Assembly (NCBI GenBank): GCA_046582185.1
Contig: JAYGEX010000001.1
Span: 1-64,000, forward strand
Length of the DNA: 64,000 bases
Source: GCA-002726655 sp046582185
Lineage (GTDB): Bacteria > Pseudomonadota > Gammaproteobacteria > Pseudomonadales > Azotimanducaceae
Direction: 5' to 3'
Made by a program: the position numbers and the translations under genes. Shown here in pieces: positions 1 through 7,830 of the stretch; the first letter of the stretch is position 1, and every line of letters starts with the position of its first letter. A model generated the notes under the pieces. It had not been told where the DNA came from, did no database searches, and worked only from the letters and a program-made list of their open reading frames with translations.

Positions 1-98
1 TCGTCGGTGCCTGGAATGTCTATCCGTTCTTCCCGAGCGGCACCATCATTGTCAGCGATATTGACCGTGGCCTGTTTGTACTGAAGTTTGATGAATAA
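1..98 (+). CDS. C-terminal end of a choice-of-anchor B (LVIVD-repeat) type secreted protein, partial
   Basis: Only the last 31 or so codons are in the window; codons start at positions divisible by three and the frame closes at a TAA at 96-98. The visible tail contains GAWNVYPFFPSG and IIVSDIDRGLFVL, which resembles the end of the choice-of-anchor B family: secreted beta-propeller-like proteins with LVIVD repeats and unknown substrate. Nothing can be said about the N-terminus. The gene ends just before a decayed insertion sequence, so the insertion left this stop intact. The family call rests on a short stretch. Confidence 0.6.
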   Translation, partial: VGAWNVYPFFPSGTIIVSDIDRGLFVLKFDE

Positions 99-141
99 CG
101 GCGCATCTGCTTATCTGTCAACATGCTGTTTCCTGTTCCGG

Positions 142-421
142 GCGGATGTATGGCGCAAGCATAACCGCTCGGAACAGTCGTTTTATCGATGGAAGGCTAA
201 GTTTGGTGGCCTGGAGATCTCGGAGCTTAACCTGCTCAATCAGAACTTCAATCCAGTTGGGAAAGATGACGTTTGGGCCGGTGACGTGAGCTATTTAAAG
301 ACGGCTGAGGGCTGGAGGTACTTAGCGATCGTGATGGATCTGTATTCGCGGCGAATGGGTGAGTGTTTTAGGGGATGCCAAAATGACCACGGCATTGCTG
401 GACAGAATCACCCACCATTGC
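142..421 (+). pseudogene. IS3-family transposase remnant (OrfA-OrfB deletion product, frameshifted)
   Basis: The first part reads RKHNRSEQSFYRWKAKFGG, the helix-turn-helix signature of IS3-family OrfA. It runs directly into NPVGKDDVWAGDVSYLKTAE and AIVMDLYSRR, the DDE-domain start of OrfB. The end of OrfA and beginning of OrfB, several hundred bases, are missing. After the SRR motif near 350 the homology continues in another frame (GWVSVLGDAKMTTALL), so there is also a frameshift. The DDE triad is incomplete. This is a dead element and no terminal repeats were recognised for it. Confidence 0.85.
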
Positions 422-490
422 TCAATAATCGAAACAAAGAACGACTCATATCGTTTTAAACAGAGCCAACAAAAGCACAAAAAGTAGACC

Positions 491-547
491 TCAGGGGTGG
501 GTCAATTTTAAACGCCAAAGTGGGTCAATTTTGGATGCCAATTGACA
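491..547. mobile_element. Terminus of an IS21-like element with two subterminal direct repeats
   Basis: Two 20 bp direct repeats beginning GTGGGTCAATTTT lie at 497-516 and 520-539 and are followed by ATTGACA at 541-547, whose complement starts with TG. Multiple subterminal repeats of this form, ending in TGTCAAT read inward, are typical of IS21-family ends (family knowledge). No istA or istB coding sequence is nearby, so this is a solo end left by deletion or recombination. The truncated gene at 548-766 begins exactly where this end stops, which suggests that IS21-type insertion broke that gene. Confidence 0.6.
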
Positions 548-766
548 GCGAGGAACTCGCCAGCAGCCACTGGCACCCGGGCAGGTGGTTACAATACCTT
601 CAAATCAATTCGGGCTGGCATTGAAAACCATGACCGGTTATTGGTAGGAGCTCTTCGGGTTACGCCGTGGTTAGACCCCATACGAGATGACCCAAGGTTT
701 GATGAGATGCTTGAACTGCTTGATTCAAAGGTGACACATACCGAGCAGTATTTGCGCGATCACTAG
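548..766 (+). pseudogene. 3' fragment of a TPR/TolB-type adenylate-cyclase-like protein
   Basis: About 70 codons remain, ending TAG. The tail has LRVTPWLDPIRDDPRFDEML, the conserved C-terminal motif after the TPR repeats of large sensor proteins that combine a winged-helix or cyclase domain, a TolB-like domain and TPRs. The normal proteins are several hundred residues long, so only the extreme end is left. It is cut off on the left by the IS21-like terminus. A short internal relic of the same protein type sits at 1824-1898, so both may derive from one rearranged gene. Confidence 0.7.
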
Positions 767-888
767 ATTGAGCAGCAAAGTAGTTAGTGTCCGCAATTCC
801 TTACCGTGAACCTAACCATTAAATTCTTCAGAAAAGAGAACCTGGCCCGCCGCAGTCCTCCGGGTCGTCATATGCACAGGCACGAGTG

Positions 889-1719
889 TCAGGTGACCTT
901 GCACAATCTAATGGTGTAGCCACCCGAACGTTCATCTAATTCGAGCTTTATCAAACCCCGACTTTCTGCCTCTTCGAGGAGATCGCTGAATGAATTTACG
1001 CCATAAAAGCGCTCGTTAAAGCCGGGTTGGCGACGTTTCAATGTTTGTTTGATCATCGAGCCCCACAGTTTCTCGCGATCGCTCCTGTCTGCCTGTAATC
1101 CCTCGGCCGTTTCTATTACAAGTTGGATCGCATCATCAATGTTGTTACCTTCAGACTTGCTTGCCTTGGTTTTTTTGCTAGCAGCAGTACCGGCATTCGC
1201 TTTCTTCGCGGGTGCCTTTTGTCGCCTTTTTCTGGTCGTTTGTTCTTCAACGAGATCATCATAGAAAATAAACTCATCGCAGTTGTGCGTCAGCAGATCA
1301 GAAGTTGAGTTCTTCACGCCAACCCCAATGACTTGTTTTGCATTCTCGCGAAGTTTGCTGACCAGTGGAGAGAAGTCAGAGTCACCGCTAATAATCACAA
1401 AGGTGTCGATATGTTCTTTGGTATAACAAAGGTCCAGCGCATCGACAACGAGGCGGATGTCAGCCGAATTCTTGCCGGACTGTCTGGTGTGTGGAATCTC
1501 GATAAGCTCAAACGCCGCATCATGCATGATTGGTTTAAATTCCTTGTACCGATCCCAATCACAGTAGGCTTTTTTTACAACGATACTGCCCTTTAGCAGT
1601 ACCCGCTCTAGCACCAGTTTAATATCGAACCTGGGGTACTTTGCATCGCGCACTCCCAGTGCTACATTTTCGAAATCGCAGAAGAGTGCCAGATTCAGGT
1701 CTTTTTCTTCAGATGCCAT
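889..1719 (-). CDS. NYN-domain (PIN-like) putative ribonuclease with C-terminal OST-HTH/LOTUS domain
   Basis: 276 residues. The N-terminal 150 residues form a NYN/LabA-type PIN-like nuclease fold with its acidic residues visible: D15 in FCDFENV, D87 in NSADIRL, and D113 and D115 in SGDSDFSPLV. A basic, Ala/Lys-rich linker (about 165-195) leads to an OST-HTH/LOTUS-like RNA-binding domain at the C-terminus. The family acts on RNA in the cytoplasm; the target is unknown. A GGGGA ribosome site precedes the ATG. It is a single gene lying between relics of a broken gene on the opposite strand. The domain call is firm; the activity is inferred. Confidence 0.88.
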   Translation of the reverse strand: MASEEKDLNLALFCDFENVALGVRDAKYPRFDIKLVLERVLLKGSIVVKKAYCDWDRYKEFKPIMHDAAFELIEIPHTRQSGKNSADIRLVVDALDLCYTKEHIDTFVIISGDSDFSPLVSKLRENAKQVIGVGVKNSTSDLLTHNCDEFIFYDDLVEEQTTRKRRQKAPAKKANAGTAASKKTKASKSEGNNIDDAIQLVIETAEGLQADRSDREKLWGSMIKQTLKRRQPGFNERFYGVNSFSDLLEEAESRGLIKLELDERSGGYTIRLCKVT

Positions 1720-1823
1720 AAGTTCCCCTTTAATAACCCAAATTCTGTTAAGTCTGCGCCAGCCGAATCATGACCCTACGTTGCGAGCGATAGCTTGTAA
1801 AGTCATAGCTGAAGTTGACCTCT

Positions 1824-1898
1824 GTTCATGTTCGCATTACTGCACAGTTGATTCGCACCGCTGACAGCTTTCATGTGTGGTCCGAATCTTTTGAGCGC
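1824..1898 (+). pseudogene. Internal relic of a TolB/TPR adenylate-cyclase-like gene
   Basis: Twenty-five codons read VHVRITAQLIRTADSFHVWS and then ESFER. This matches the characteristic VRVTAQLI..ADGFHLWSE..DR segment of the TolB-like domain in TPR/cyclase-type proteins. No start codon or continuing domain surrounds it. The gene fragment at 548-766 is the C-terminus of the same kind of protein, on the same strand, with the NYN gene between them. This is either a scrambled remnant of one gene or two independent relics. Confidence 0.6.
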
Positions 1899-1915
1899 TG
1901 CGTATTGCTGTTAAA

Positions 1916-2137
1916 TCAGAGCGCTTCCAACTCGTACTGGAACACTTCCCCTAGCTCAAGCTCAAATACATCGGCAATTTTAAATGCGACCTCCAGCGAT
2001 GGCGAATACTTGGCTGCCTCTATAGCATTCACCGTTTGCCGCGTAACGCCTATCTCATTTGCCAATTGCTGTTGGGTAAGCTCGCCGTTCATAAAACGAA
2101 GCGTCTTTATCTGATTGCAAATCTTCTTGTCAGGCAT
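1916..2137 (-). CDS. XRE-family helix-turn-helix regulator (short YozG-like)
   Basis: 73 residues from the ATG at 2137. This start is chosen because it falls one base after the stop of the upstream membrane-protein gene and because family members begin close to the IKTLRF motif. The HTH is LTQQQLANEIGVTRQTVNAI, followed by the usual KYSPSLEVAFKIADVF continuation and an acidic tail. Such small regulators are normally cotranscribed with a membrane protein and repress their own operon. Palindromes upstream of the operon (2599-2640) are the probable operator. Confidence 0.9.
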   Translation of the reverse strand: MPDKKICNQIKTLRFMNGELTQQQLANEIGVTRQTVNAIEAAKYSPSLEVAFKIADVFELELGEVFQYELEAL

Positions 2138-2138
2138 T

Positions 2139-2582
2139 TCACGCGCCCCTTCGATAAGCACTGATTTGCGAGATACCCTTGGTGAACTCAGCAATCACGA
2201 GCGTGAGAATCAGTGCGTTCGCTGTGATGAAAATTGTGGTGCCATCATTTCGTCCCATAACATCATTTAAGACAACATGACCCAGGCAAAAGTAAATTCC
2301 AACTGCAAGAACGTAAGCAGAAAACTTATTGCCACGCCCTTCTATGGCCTTATCACGTTCATCAATCAGGTCCCCTCCTTTTCGAGTGGAAATAACCGCT
2401 TCATAGATAATCTCCAGAACGATCAGTAAAACCACCACAACGCCCATCAAGGGCAGTAGATCCGAAACCGATGGCGCTCCCGATTGGTACAACTCCCAGG
2501 CCTTACTGAAATAATAGATATTCACGACCAGGCTGATCAGCAATGTGCCGATGACACTTTTCTCCTTATAACCCAGATCCAT
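2139..2582 (-). CDS. Four-helix membrane protein paired with XRE regulator
   Basis: 147 residues with four predicted hydrophobic helices: about 10-27, 42-63, 89-108 and 115-132. A charged stretch with DLIDERDKAIEGRGNK lies between helices 2 and 3; this motif is common in DUF2178-like membrane proteins found beside small XRE regulators. It is the first gene of a two-gene operon, and its stop is one base before the regulator start. The ribosome site is AGGTGGAG. The function is unknown. A sensing or modulating role is suggested only by the conserved pairing. Confidence 0.8.
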   Translation of the reverse strand: MDLGYKEKSVIGTLLISLVVNIYYFSKAWELYQSGAPSVSDLLPLMGVVVVLLIVLEIIYEAVISTRKGGDLIDERDKAIEGRGNKFSAYVLAVGIYFCLGHVVLNDVMGRNDGTTIFITANALILTLVIAEFTKGISQISAYRRGA

Positions 2583-2598
2583 TTCTCCACCTCACCTA

Positions 2599-2640
2599 AT
2601 GTCCAATATTATAGACATAATGTAATATATATTAGACATT
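2599..2640 (-). promoter_or_regulatory. Palindromic operator and -10 element of the XRE operon
   Basis: ATGTC at 2599-2603 pairs with GACAT at 2614-2618. A second near-palindrome runs from AATGT at 2619 to AGACATT at 2634-2640, so the sequence has repeated ATGTC/GACAT half-sites. On the minus strand a TATAAT (2608-2613) lies inside the first palindrome, about 26 bases before the ATG of the membrane protein gene. This is the expected layout for autorepression by the XRE protein. No good -35 is visible. Binding is inferred. Confidence 0.55.
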
Positions 2641-2783
2641 ATGGCAAATTTATTTTACTTTTCACTGAACATAACGGATACAAGCAAAATCAATGACTGC
2701 AATGCGAGCGCAACTAGTGAAAACAAGCGAGGCATATGGTATCCAGTACATCAAATTCGTAATGACAAAAAGGTACTCCCAGG

Positions 2784-3401
2784 ATGAGTAGTGATACAAA
2801 CGTTGAATTCCATTTTGATTTTGGCAGCCCCAACGCCTACCTCAGCCACCTGATTATTCCGGAGATCGAAGCACGGACTGGCAAAAAGTTTGAGTACCTT
2901 CCGGTATTGATTGGTGGTGTGTTCAAAGCCACAGGAAATGTGTCGCCAGCCGTTTCCCTGAACGGGATTAAAAACAAGGGTGATTACCAGGGAATAGAAA
3001 CGGCGCGCTTCCTCAAGAAACATAAGATCACCAGCTACAATCGCAATCCATTCTTTCCGGTCAATACGCTACAAATCATGCGCGGCGCTATTTTTGCCAA
3101 AGGCCAGGATTACTTCGATCGTTATGTTGACGAAATTTATCGACACATGTGGAGTGAGCCCAAGAAGATGGATGAATTGGAGGTCATTAAATCAGCCCTG
3201 GAATCATCAGGCTTACCGGTAGATGAGATTATTGCCGGGATGCAAGATCCGGCAGTAAAGAAGGCATTGATAGCTAACACTGAACGATCTGTCGACATGG
3301 GATCCTTTGGATCGCCTACCTTCTATGTTGGAACTGAGATATTCTTCGGCAAGGACAAGCTGGTAGACCTTGAATATGAAATCAATATGACAAGCACGTA
3401 G
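2784..3401 (+). CDS. 2-hydroxychromene-2-carboxylate isomerase-like (DsbA/kappa-GST fold)
   Basis: 205 residues. The N-terminal FHFDFGSPNAYL is the active-site strand of the NahD/kappa-class GST family, with the serine that binds glutathione. The C-terminal GSFGSPTFYVGTEIFFGKD is the conserved thioredoxin-fold signature containing the cis-proline. Family members isomerise 2-hydroxychromene-2-carboxylate in naphthalene breakdown or carry out other glutathione-dependent reactions, and sequence alone does not fix the substrate. No naphthalene genes are nearby. It is 68 bases upstream of the LLM oxidoreductase and may be cotranscribed. Confidence 0.88.
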   Translation: MSSDTNVEFHFDFGSPNAYLSHLIIPEIEARTGKKFEYLPVLIGGVFKATGNVSPAVSLNGIKNKGDYQGIETARFLKKHKITSYNRNPFFPVNTLQIMRGAIFAKGQDYFDRYVDEIYRHMWSEPKKMDELEVIKSALESSGLPVDEIIAGMQDPAVKKALIANTERSVDMGSFGSPTFYVGTEIFFGKDKLVDLEYEINMTST

Positions 3402-3469
3402 GGCTCGGTGGTATCGAGACCAGCGAATCACAATAAACAATATCGTAATCGTATATAAAAAGGACAGAC

Positions 3470-4522
3470 ATGAAGACAGCAATTGGAATTGGTAGTGCTT
3501 ACTACAATGGCGAAGACTGGGATCAACTGGTGGACTACGCTGTCGAAGCCGACAGGATGGGTGTTGATTACCTTTGGTCCGCCGAGGCATGGGGCATGGA
3601 TGCAATTGTTCCACTTGCTTATATGGCGGCTAAAACAAAGAACATCATTCTGGGTACGGGCATCCTGCAGATTAGTGCCAGAGTCCCGTCCATGATCGCA
3701 ATGACCACGCAGAGTCTGGCGACAGTTTCTGAGAACCGATTTGTATTAGGGCTTGGCGTCAGTGGACCACAAGTGGTTGAAGGCTTGCATGGCGCATCAT
3801 TTTCACATCCCCTTGGCCGTCTTCGTGAATGTGTTGAAATTGTACGCATGGGGCTCAACAGCGAGCGAGTTCAATATGACGGCAAGCATTATCTCTTGCC
3901 TCGTCCGGGCGGAGAAGGTAAACCTATTCGCTTATCGCAGCCGCCTCGCCCTGATCTGCCCATTTACCTGGCTACCCTCGGCCCCAAATCGATGGAGATG
4001 ACGGGCGAGCTGGCAGACGGCTGGCTTGGCACTTCATTCATTCCGGAGCACGCCGATGTATTCCTGGCTCCTCTGAAAAAAGGTCTTGCCAAATCGGGCC
4101 GGCAGATGTCTGATCTGGATATCCAGGTTGGCGGTAGTTTTGAAATTAGTGATGACGTCGAACGCTTGATCGATGCCAGAAGACCTGCGATGGCCTTCAC
4201 CCTCGGCGGAATGGGCTCAGCAAAGACCAATTTTTACAATGATGCCTTCAAACGGGCCGGCTATGAAGAAGCAGCTGTTAAGGTTCAAAGCCTCTGGGTG
4301 GACGGCAAAAAAGAAGAAGCCATTCGAGCAGTACCGGATGAGATGATTCTTAAAACTAATCTGATTGGTACCGAAGAAATGGTTCGGGAAAGGCTGCGGG
4401 TCTATCGAGATGCAGGTGTAACATCCATGCGTCTTAGTACCGGCGGCAAAGATTGGAAGCAGAGAACCGAGAGTCTGGCGGAAGCTGTGGATCTTGTGAA
4501 GAGTGAATCAAGCGGCTGGTAG
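3470..4522 (+). CDS. LLM-class (luciferase-like) flavin or F420-dependent oxidoreductase
   Basis: 350 residues with the bacterial luciferase-like barrel: AIGIGSAYYNGEDWDQL at the start, then DYLWSAEAWGMDA, NIILGTGILQ and RFVLGLGVSGP. The C-terminal segment GVTSMRLSTGGKDW is typical of the LLM group often annotated as F420-dependent. Whether the cofactor is FMN or F420 cannot be told from the sequence. The ribosome site AAGGA sits seven bases before the ATG. It follows the kappa-GST-type isomerase on the same strand, and both probably act in breakdown of an organic substrate. Confidence 0.88.
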   Translation: MKTAIGIGSAYYNGEDWDQLVDYAVEADRMGVDYLWSAEAWGMDAIVPLAYMAAKTKNIILGTGILQISARVPSMIAMTTQSLATVSENRFVLGLGVSGPQVVEGLHGASFSHPLGRLRECVEIVRMGLNSERVQYDGKHYLLPRPGGEGKPIRLSQPPRPDLPIYLATLGPKSMEMTGELADGWLGTSFIPEHADVFLAPLKKGLAKSGRQMSDLDIQVGGSFEISDDVERLIDARRPAMAFTLGGMGSAKTNFYNDAFKRAGYEEAAVKVQSLWVDGKKEEAIRAVPDEMILKTNLIGTEEMVRERLRVYRDAGVTSMRLSTGGKDWKQRTESLAEAVDLVKSESSGW

Positions 4523-4555
4523 AATCTTGATATTGCAGGATGCGCAAGCTTATGA

Positions 4556-5980
4556 CTAAATTGGCAGGGGTGGTTTCCTGCCGATCCATGGTTGCGCCTG
4601 CTCCAGCTGATTAGCCAATTGAAGTAGAAGTAATTCATTGCCAAAGGCACCGGTGAATTGAATTCCGACCGGCAAATTATCCTCACTCCAATGCAGGGGC
4701 AAACTTATCGATGGGTTGCCACTTGCATTATAGAGGTGAGTAAACCCCCAGAATGCATTGATGCGTTCGCCATAGAGTTCCTGATCATCCCCGCAGGTAT
4801 TCATAAAGCCAAGCTCTACCGGTGGCTGTAGCAGCGTTGGACTGATGATTAAATCAAATTGTTCAAACTGCGAAGCGACCACACGCCCCACCTTGTGAAT
4901 GACGCTCGTTGCCTTGGCATAATCTTCACCTGTAAATGAACGTCCGAACCTCGCTGCAGCTAGCGTTGTCTGCTCAACGTGTTCCAGGCCTATCTCCGAA
5001 ATACCTAGAACAGCGGCACGTGAATAGATTGTATTGGCAACATTTGAAGCCACCAAGATATAACTCGCGGTGCCGAATTCTTCACGATCAAAGCCCCAAT
5101 TAATTTCTTCAATTTCATGGCCCATGCCTTCCAACATTTTTACTGTGTTGCGAACGCCATCTAAACACGCCTGATGAACGCTGCCGGTAGAATTAGGCGT
5201 AAGATCAACTGCAATGCGCAGCTTTCCCGTTTCGGTTTTATGATCTTCAAAGTATGAGCCGGAGAAAACTGGTGGATGATAAGGATCGCCTTGTGCCGGA
5301 CCATGGCAAACGTCCAGAAACAGGGCGCTGTCACGCACAGTCCTGGAAACAACATGGCCGCTGGCCATACTTCCCCACCCCTCTCCAACATCAGGGCCCA
5401 TAGGTGTTCTTGCGCGGGTTGGCTTCAGACCGACAAGACCGCAACAAGACGCAGGGATACGGATTGATCCACCACCATCGGTTGCATGCGCCGCCGGTAC
5501 TATTCCCGAGGCAACAGCAGCGGCAGCGCCACCACTTGAACCGCCACTTGTGCGCTTGAGATCCCAGGGATTCTTGCAAGCACCCAGAAAGCTTGATTCA
5601 GTCGTCGCTGCCAGGCCCACTTCTGGTGTATTGCTCTTACCCAATAACACCAGGCCCGCCTTGCGATATCGTCTCACGATTTCCGAATCATGATCAGGTA
5701 CAAAATCTGCCCAGAGCCTGCTACCCATGCTGCAGCGAGTGCCACTCACCATGTTCAGATCTTTTATCAGGAAAGGTACACCTGCGAGAGGTCCCTCAGG
5801 ATTACCTTCTGCCACATGTCTTGCCTCATCAAACATAGGGGTAACAATGGCATTTATTGCCGGGTTGATCTGTTCTGCCCGACTAATCGCAGCTTCAAGG
5901 ACTTCCAGTGCACTTACATCACCATCTGCAATCATCGCCGCCAATTCAACGGCGTCATAATCTGAATATTCTTGTAACAT
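4556..5980 (-). CDS. Amidase (amidase signature family)
   Basis: About 474 residues, a normal length for the family. The Ser-cisSer-Lys machinery is visible: Lys in VPFLIKDLN (near 73), the glycine/serine signature TSGGSSGGAAAAVASG (near 146-159), and the nucleophile region GGGSIRIPASCCGLVG (near 170). The ATG at 5980 is preferred over the GTG one codon earlier because the AGGGAG ribosome site is then well spaced. The enzyme hydrolyses a carboxamide; its substrate is unknown. It converges with the LLM gene and lies downstream of the acyl-CoA dehydrogenase on the same strand. Confidence 0.92.
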   Translation of the reverse strand: MLQEYSDYDAVELAAMIADGDVSALEVLEAAISRAEQINPAINAIVTPMFDEARHVAEGNPEGPLAGVPFLIKDLNMVSGTRCSMGSRLWADFVPDHDSEIVRRYRKAGLVLLGKSNTPEVGLAATTESSFLGACKNPWDLKRTSGGSSGGAAAAVASGIVPAAHATDGGGSIRIPASCCGLVGLKPTRARTPMGPDVGEGWGSMASGHVVSRTVRDSALFLDVCHGPAQGDPYHPPVFSGSYFEDHKTETGKLRIAVDLTPNSTGSVHQACLDGVRNTVKMLEGMGHEIEEINWGFDREEFGTASYILVASNVANTIYSRAAVLGISEIGLEHVEQTTLAAARFGRSFTGEDYAKATSVIHKVGRVVASQFEQFDLIISPTLLQPPVELGFMNTCGDDQELYGERINAFWGFTHLYNASGNPSISLPLHWSEDNLPVGIQFTGAFGNELLLLQLANQLEQAQPWIGRKPPLPI

Positions 5981-6019
5981 CACACTCCCTCTTAACTGCC
6001 AATCACTGAAATGGCGTTG

Positions 6020-6108
6020 GCCTTAACTCGACAAGTCTTAGTTCAGCAATTTTTTTTCAATAAGCTCTAGTTCAACAAGCTCTAGTTTAATAAGCTCTAG
6101 TTTAACAA
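6020..6108 (-). repeat. 15 bp tandem repeat carrying duplicated stop codons
   Basis: Read on the minus strand, the unit TTGTTAAACTAGAGC occurs at 6094-6108, 6079-6093 and 6064-6078 with one or two changes. A partial unit and a T-tract follow, and two more degraded units lie at 6035-6049 and 6020-6034. The first unit encodes the last residues (LLN) and the TAG of the acyl-CoA dehydrogenase gene. Because 15 is a multiple of three, each later unit repeats the same residues and TAG in the same frame. This looks like repeated slippage duplication of the gene end. Confidence 0.85.
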
Positions 6109-7329
6109 GTAATGATCCAACAGAGAGCCATCCTGTTCCGCACTCTCAAGCCGGGCAATGGTTTGCAGATGAACCTCATCAGGACCATCATAAATGCGGA
6201 ATGCTCGCGCCCTACCGAATGCTCTGGCTGCCGGTGTATCGTTTGTAACACCCTTGGCGCCATAAAGTTGAACCGTTCTGTCCGCGATGGATTGATAGAC
6301 CCTGGCGACCGCCACTTTGATCATTGAGATCTGCTTTCTGACAACTTTGTTACCAACGGTATCAAGGAGCTGCGCTGTATATTGAACGAGCAGGCGACTT
6401 TGGTCCAGTTCAATGCGTGACAGGCTGATAGCTTCCTGAGTGGAACTGTACTCGTCGATACGTTTGCCGAATGTCGTCCGCTCCGAGGAGCGTTTTACCA
6501 TCAGACCAATGAGAACCTCGCATTCACCGATAGCTCTCATGCAGTGATGTAACCTCGCGGGGCCCAATCGTGCCTGGCCGATGGCAAAACCTGCGCCTTG
6601 CTCACCTAGCAGGTTGCTGGCAGGCACCCGGACATTGTCGAAAGTCAGCTCTGGATGCACATTGGTCGGCGAACTATGTTCAAACACCGGGAGATTTCGG
6701 ATGAAATTGATGCCTGGGCTATTCCTTGGTACTAATACCAGCGACTGCCGCCTGGATTTGGAAGCCTCCGGATCAGTGACACCAACAACAATGATCAATT
6801 CACATCGATCGTGGGATGCATTCGAGGCAAACCACTTGTGACCGTTAATAACAAATTCGTCTCCGTCCCTAACAATGCTTGTCTCAAGATTCGCCGGGTC
6901 CGAAGAGGCGACCTCAGGTTCTGTCATCGCAAACGACGAACCAAACTTACCTTCGAGGAGTGGATTTAGCCAATCAACTCTTTGCTGATCGTCGGCGAAC
7001 AGTTGCAGGAGTTCCATATTAGGGACATCAGGGGCATGGCAGTTAAACACACGGGACGCCCATTCCAGCCGGCCAAGGATTTCAGCCACACCAGTAAACT
7101 CCAAATTGGATAAGCACAAGCCAGGCTCATCTTCAGCGAGCCTTGGCAAAGCCATGTTCCAAAGGCCCAGCGCTCTCGCTTCCTGAGCGAGTGACTTTTC
7201 AATATCAGGTACGGACTGGCCTTCATGGGCCTGTTCGTTCCACAGGCGATTATTGGGCAGTACCCGCTCGTTAAAAAACACCTCGACTTCCTGCCTGACC
7301 TTGGTCGCTTTTTGCGGCATCTCGAACAT
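6097..7329 (-). CDS. Acyl-CoA dehydrogenase family protein
   Basis: 410 residues. The start at 7329 (MFEMPQKATK) is chosen over an ATG seven codons upstream because GAGGGTG sits at proper spacing before it. Family motifs are FAMTEPEVASSDPANLETSI (flavin-binding middle domain), INGHKWFASNA, and the C-terminal helical domain with RTTFGKRIDE and QLYGAKGVTND. It belongs to the long subgroup seen in ACAD10/11-type and proteobacterial dehydrogenases. It oxidises an acyl-CoA using FAD and passes electrons to ETF. The last codons lie in a 15 bp repeat array. Confidence 0.92.
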   Translation of the reverse strand: MFEMPQKATKVRQEVEVFFNERVLPNNRLWNEQAHEGQSVPDIEKSLAQEARALGLWNMALPRLAEDEPGLCLSNLEFTGVAEILGRLEWASRVFNCHAPDVPNMELLQLFADDQQRVDWLNPLLEGKFGSSFAMTEPEVASSDPANLETSIVRDGDEFVINGHKWFASNASHDRCELIIVVGVTDPEASKSRRQSLVLVPRNSPGINFIRNLPVFEHSSPTNVHPELTFDNVRVPASNLLGEQGAGFAIGQARLGPARLHHCMRAIGECEVLIGLMVKRSSERTTFGKRIDEYSSTQEAISLSRIELDQSRLLVQYTAQLLDTVGNKVVRKQISMIKVAVARVYQSIADRTVQLYGAKGVTNDTPAARAFGRARAFRIYDGPDEVHLQTIARLESAEQDGSLLDHYLLN

Positions 7330-7464
7330 TGTTTCACCCTCGAAGTTCAATCATTACTTTAGGCAAGAGTACCTAAATCAGACAGTGCTGAAAAGATTAC
7401 CGGCTGAGCGTACCGGACCCGGAAACAGAAAGATGCATGAGAAGGTTTTAATCATGATTCTAAA

Positions 7465-7483
7465 GCGTTACATTATGTAACGC
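7465..7483. promoter_or_regulatory. Perfect 19 bp palindrome, candidate repressor operator
   Basis: GCGTTACAT at 7465-7473 and ATGTAACGC at 7475-7483 are perfect inverted repeats around one central base. The site lies 23 bases before the ATG of the small secreted-protein gene and about 135 bases upstream of the divergent acyl-CoA dehydrogenase start. Length and symmetry fit a TetR-type dimeric repressor site. No regulator gene is adjacent, so the binding protein is unknown. Confidence 0.55.
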
Positions 7484-7506
7484 AGTAAATTACGGAAAAG
7501 TTGAGA

Positions 7507-7830
7507 ATGAAAAACGGACTAATTATGGGCGCACTACTAATGTTCGCCTGCCAGGCGCAGTCTCTTGATGTTCACCCTGCAGTGCAGGCCGCATTGGACT
7601 GGAGTTTACCTACCAATAATTGCATCGCACCAAAGGTAGGCCTGAATGCATTTATCGCTAACGATGACGGCATAGTGGAAACAGAAGGAAAGTTAAATCC
7701 CGGCAAACAGCGAAAGGCAGATAAAGAAAAGAAGGACTATGACGAATGTGTTCTAACTTACAAGGATAACCTGCTGAGCGAGATGGAATCATTGAAGAGC
7801 GTCGCACAACACGGCCTGAATCAGTCGTAG
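7507..7830 (+). CDS. Small secreted protein of unknown family, possibly truncated by an in-frame TAG
   Basis: 107 residues to the TAG at 7828-7830. A signal peptide is clear (MKNGLIMGALLMFACQAQS). The mature part has HPAVQAALDW, two cysteines (NNC and DEC) and a charged Lys/Asp/Glu-rich middle, ending SVAQHGLNQS. The decayed paralogue at 10982-11407 shares AALDW, the cysteines and AQHGLNQ. Similarity continues past this TAG: the same frame stays open for 28 more codons to 7917 (VNAILSTLKYIQSVV against ADKIMGNMKIIQAIL), and the TAG lines up with a CAG in the paralogue. The real protein may therefore once have ended at 7917. Function unknown. Confidence 0.7.
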   Translation: MKNGLIMGALLMFACQAQSLDVHPAVQAALDWSLPTNNCIAPKVGLNAFIANDDGIVETEGKLNPGKQRKADKEKKDYDECVLTYKDNLLSEMESLKSVAQHGLNQS

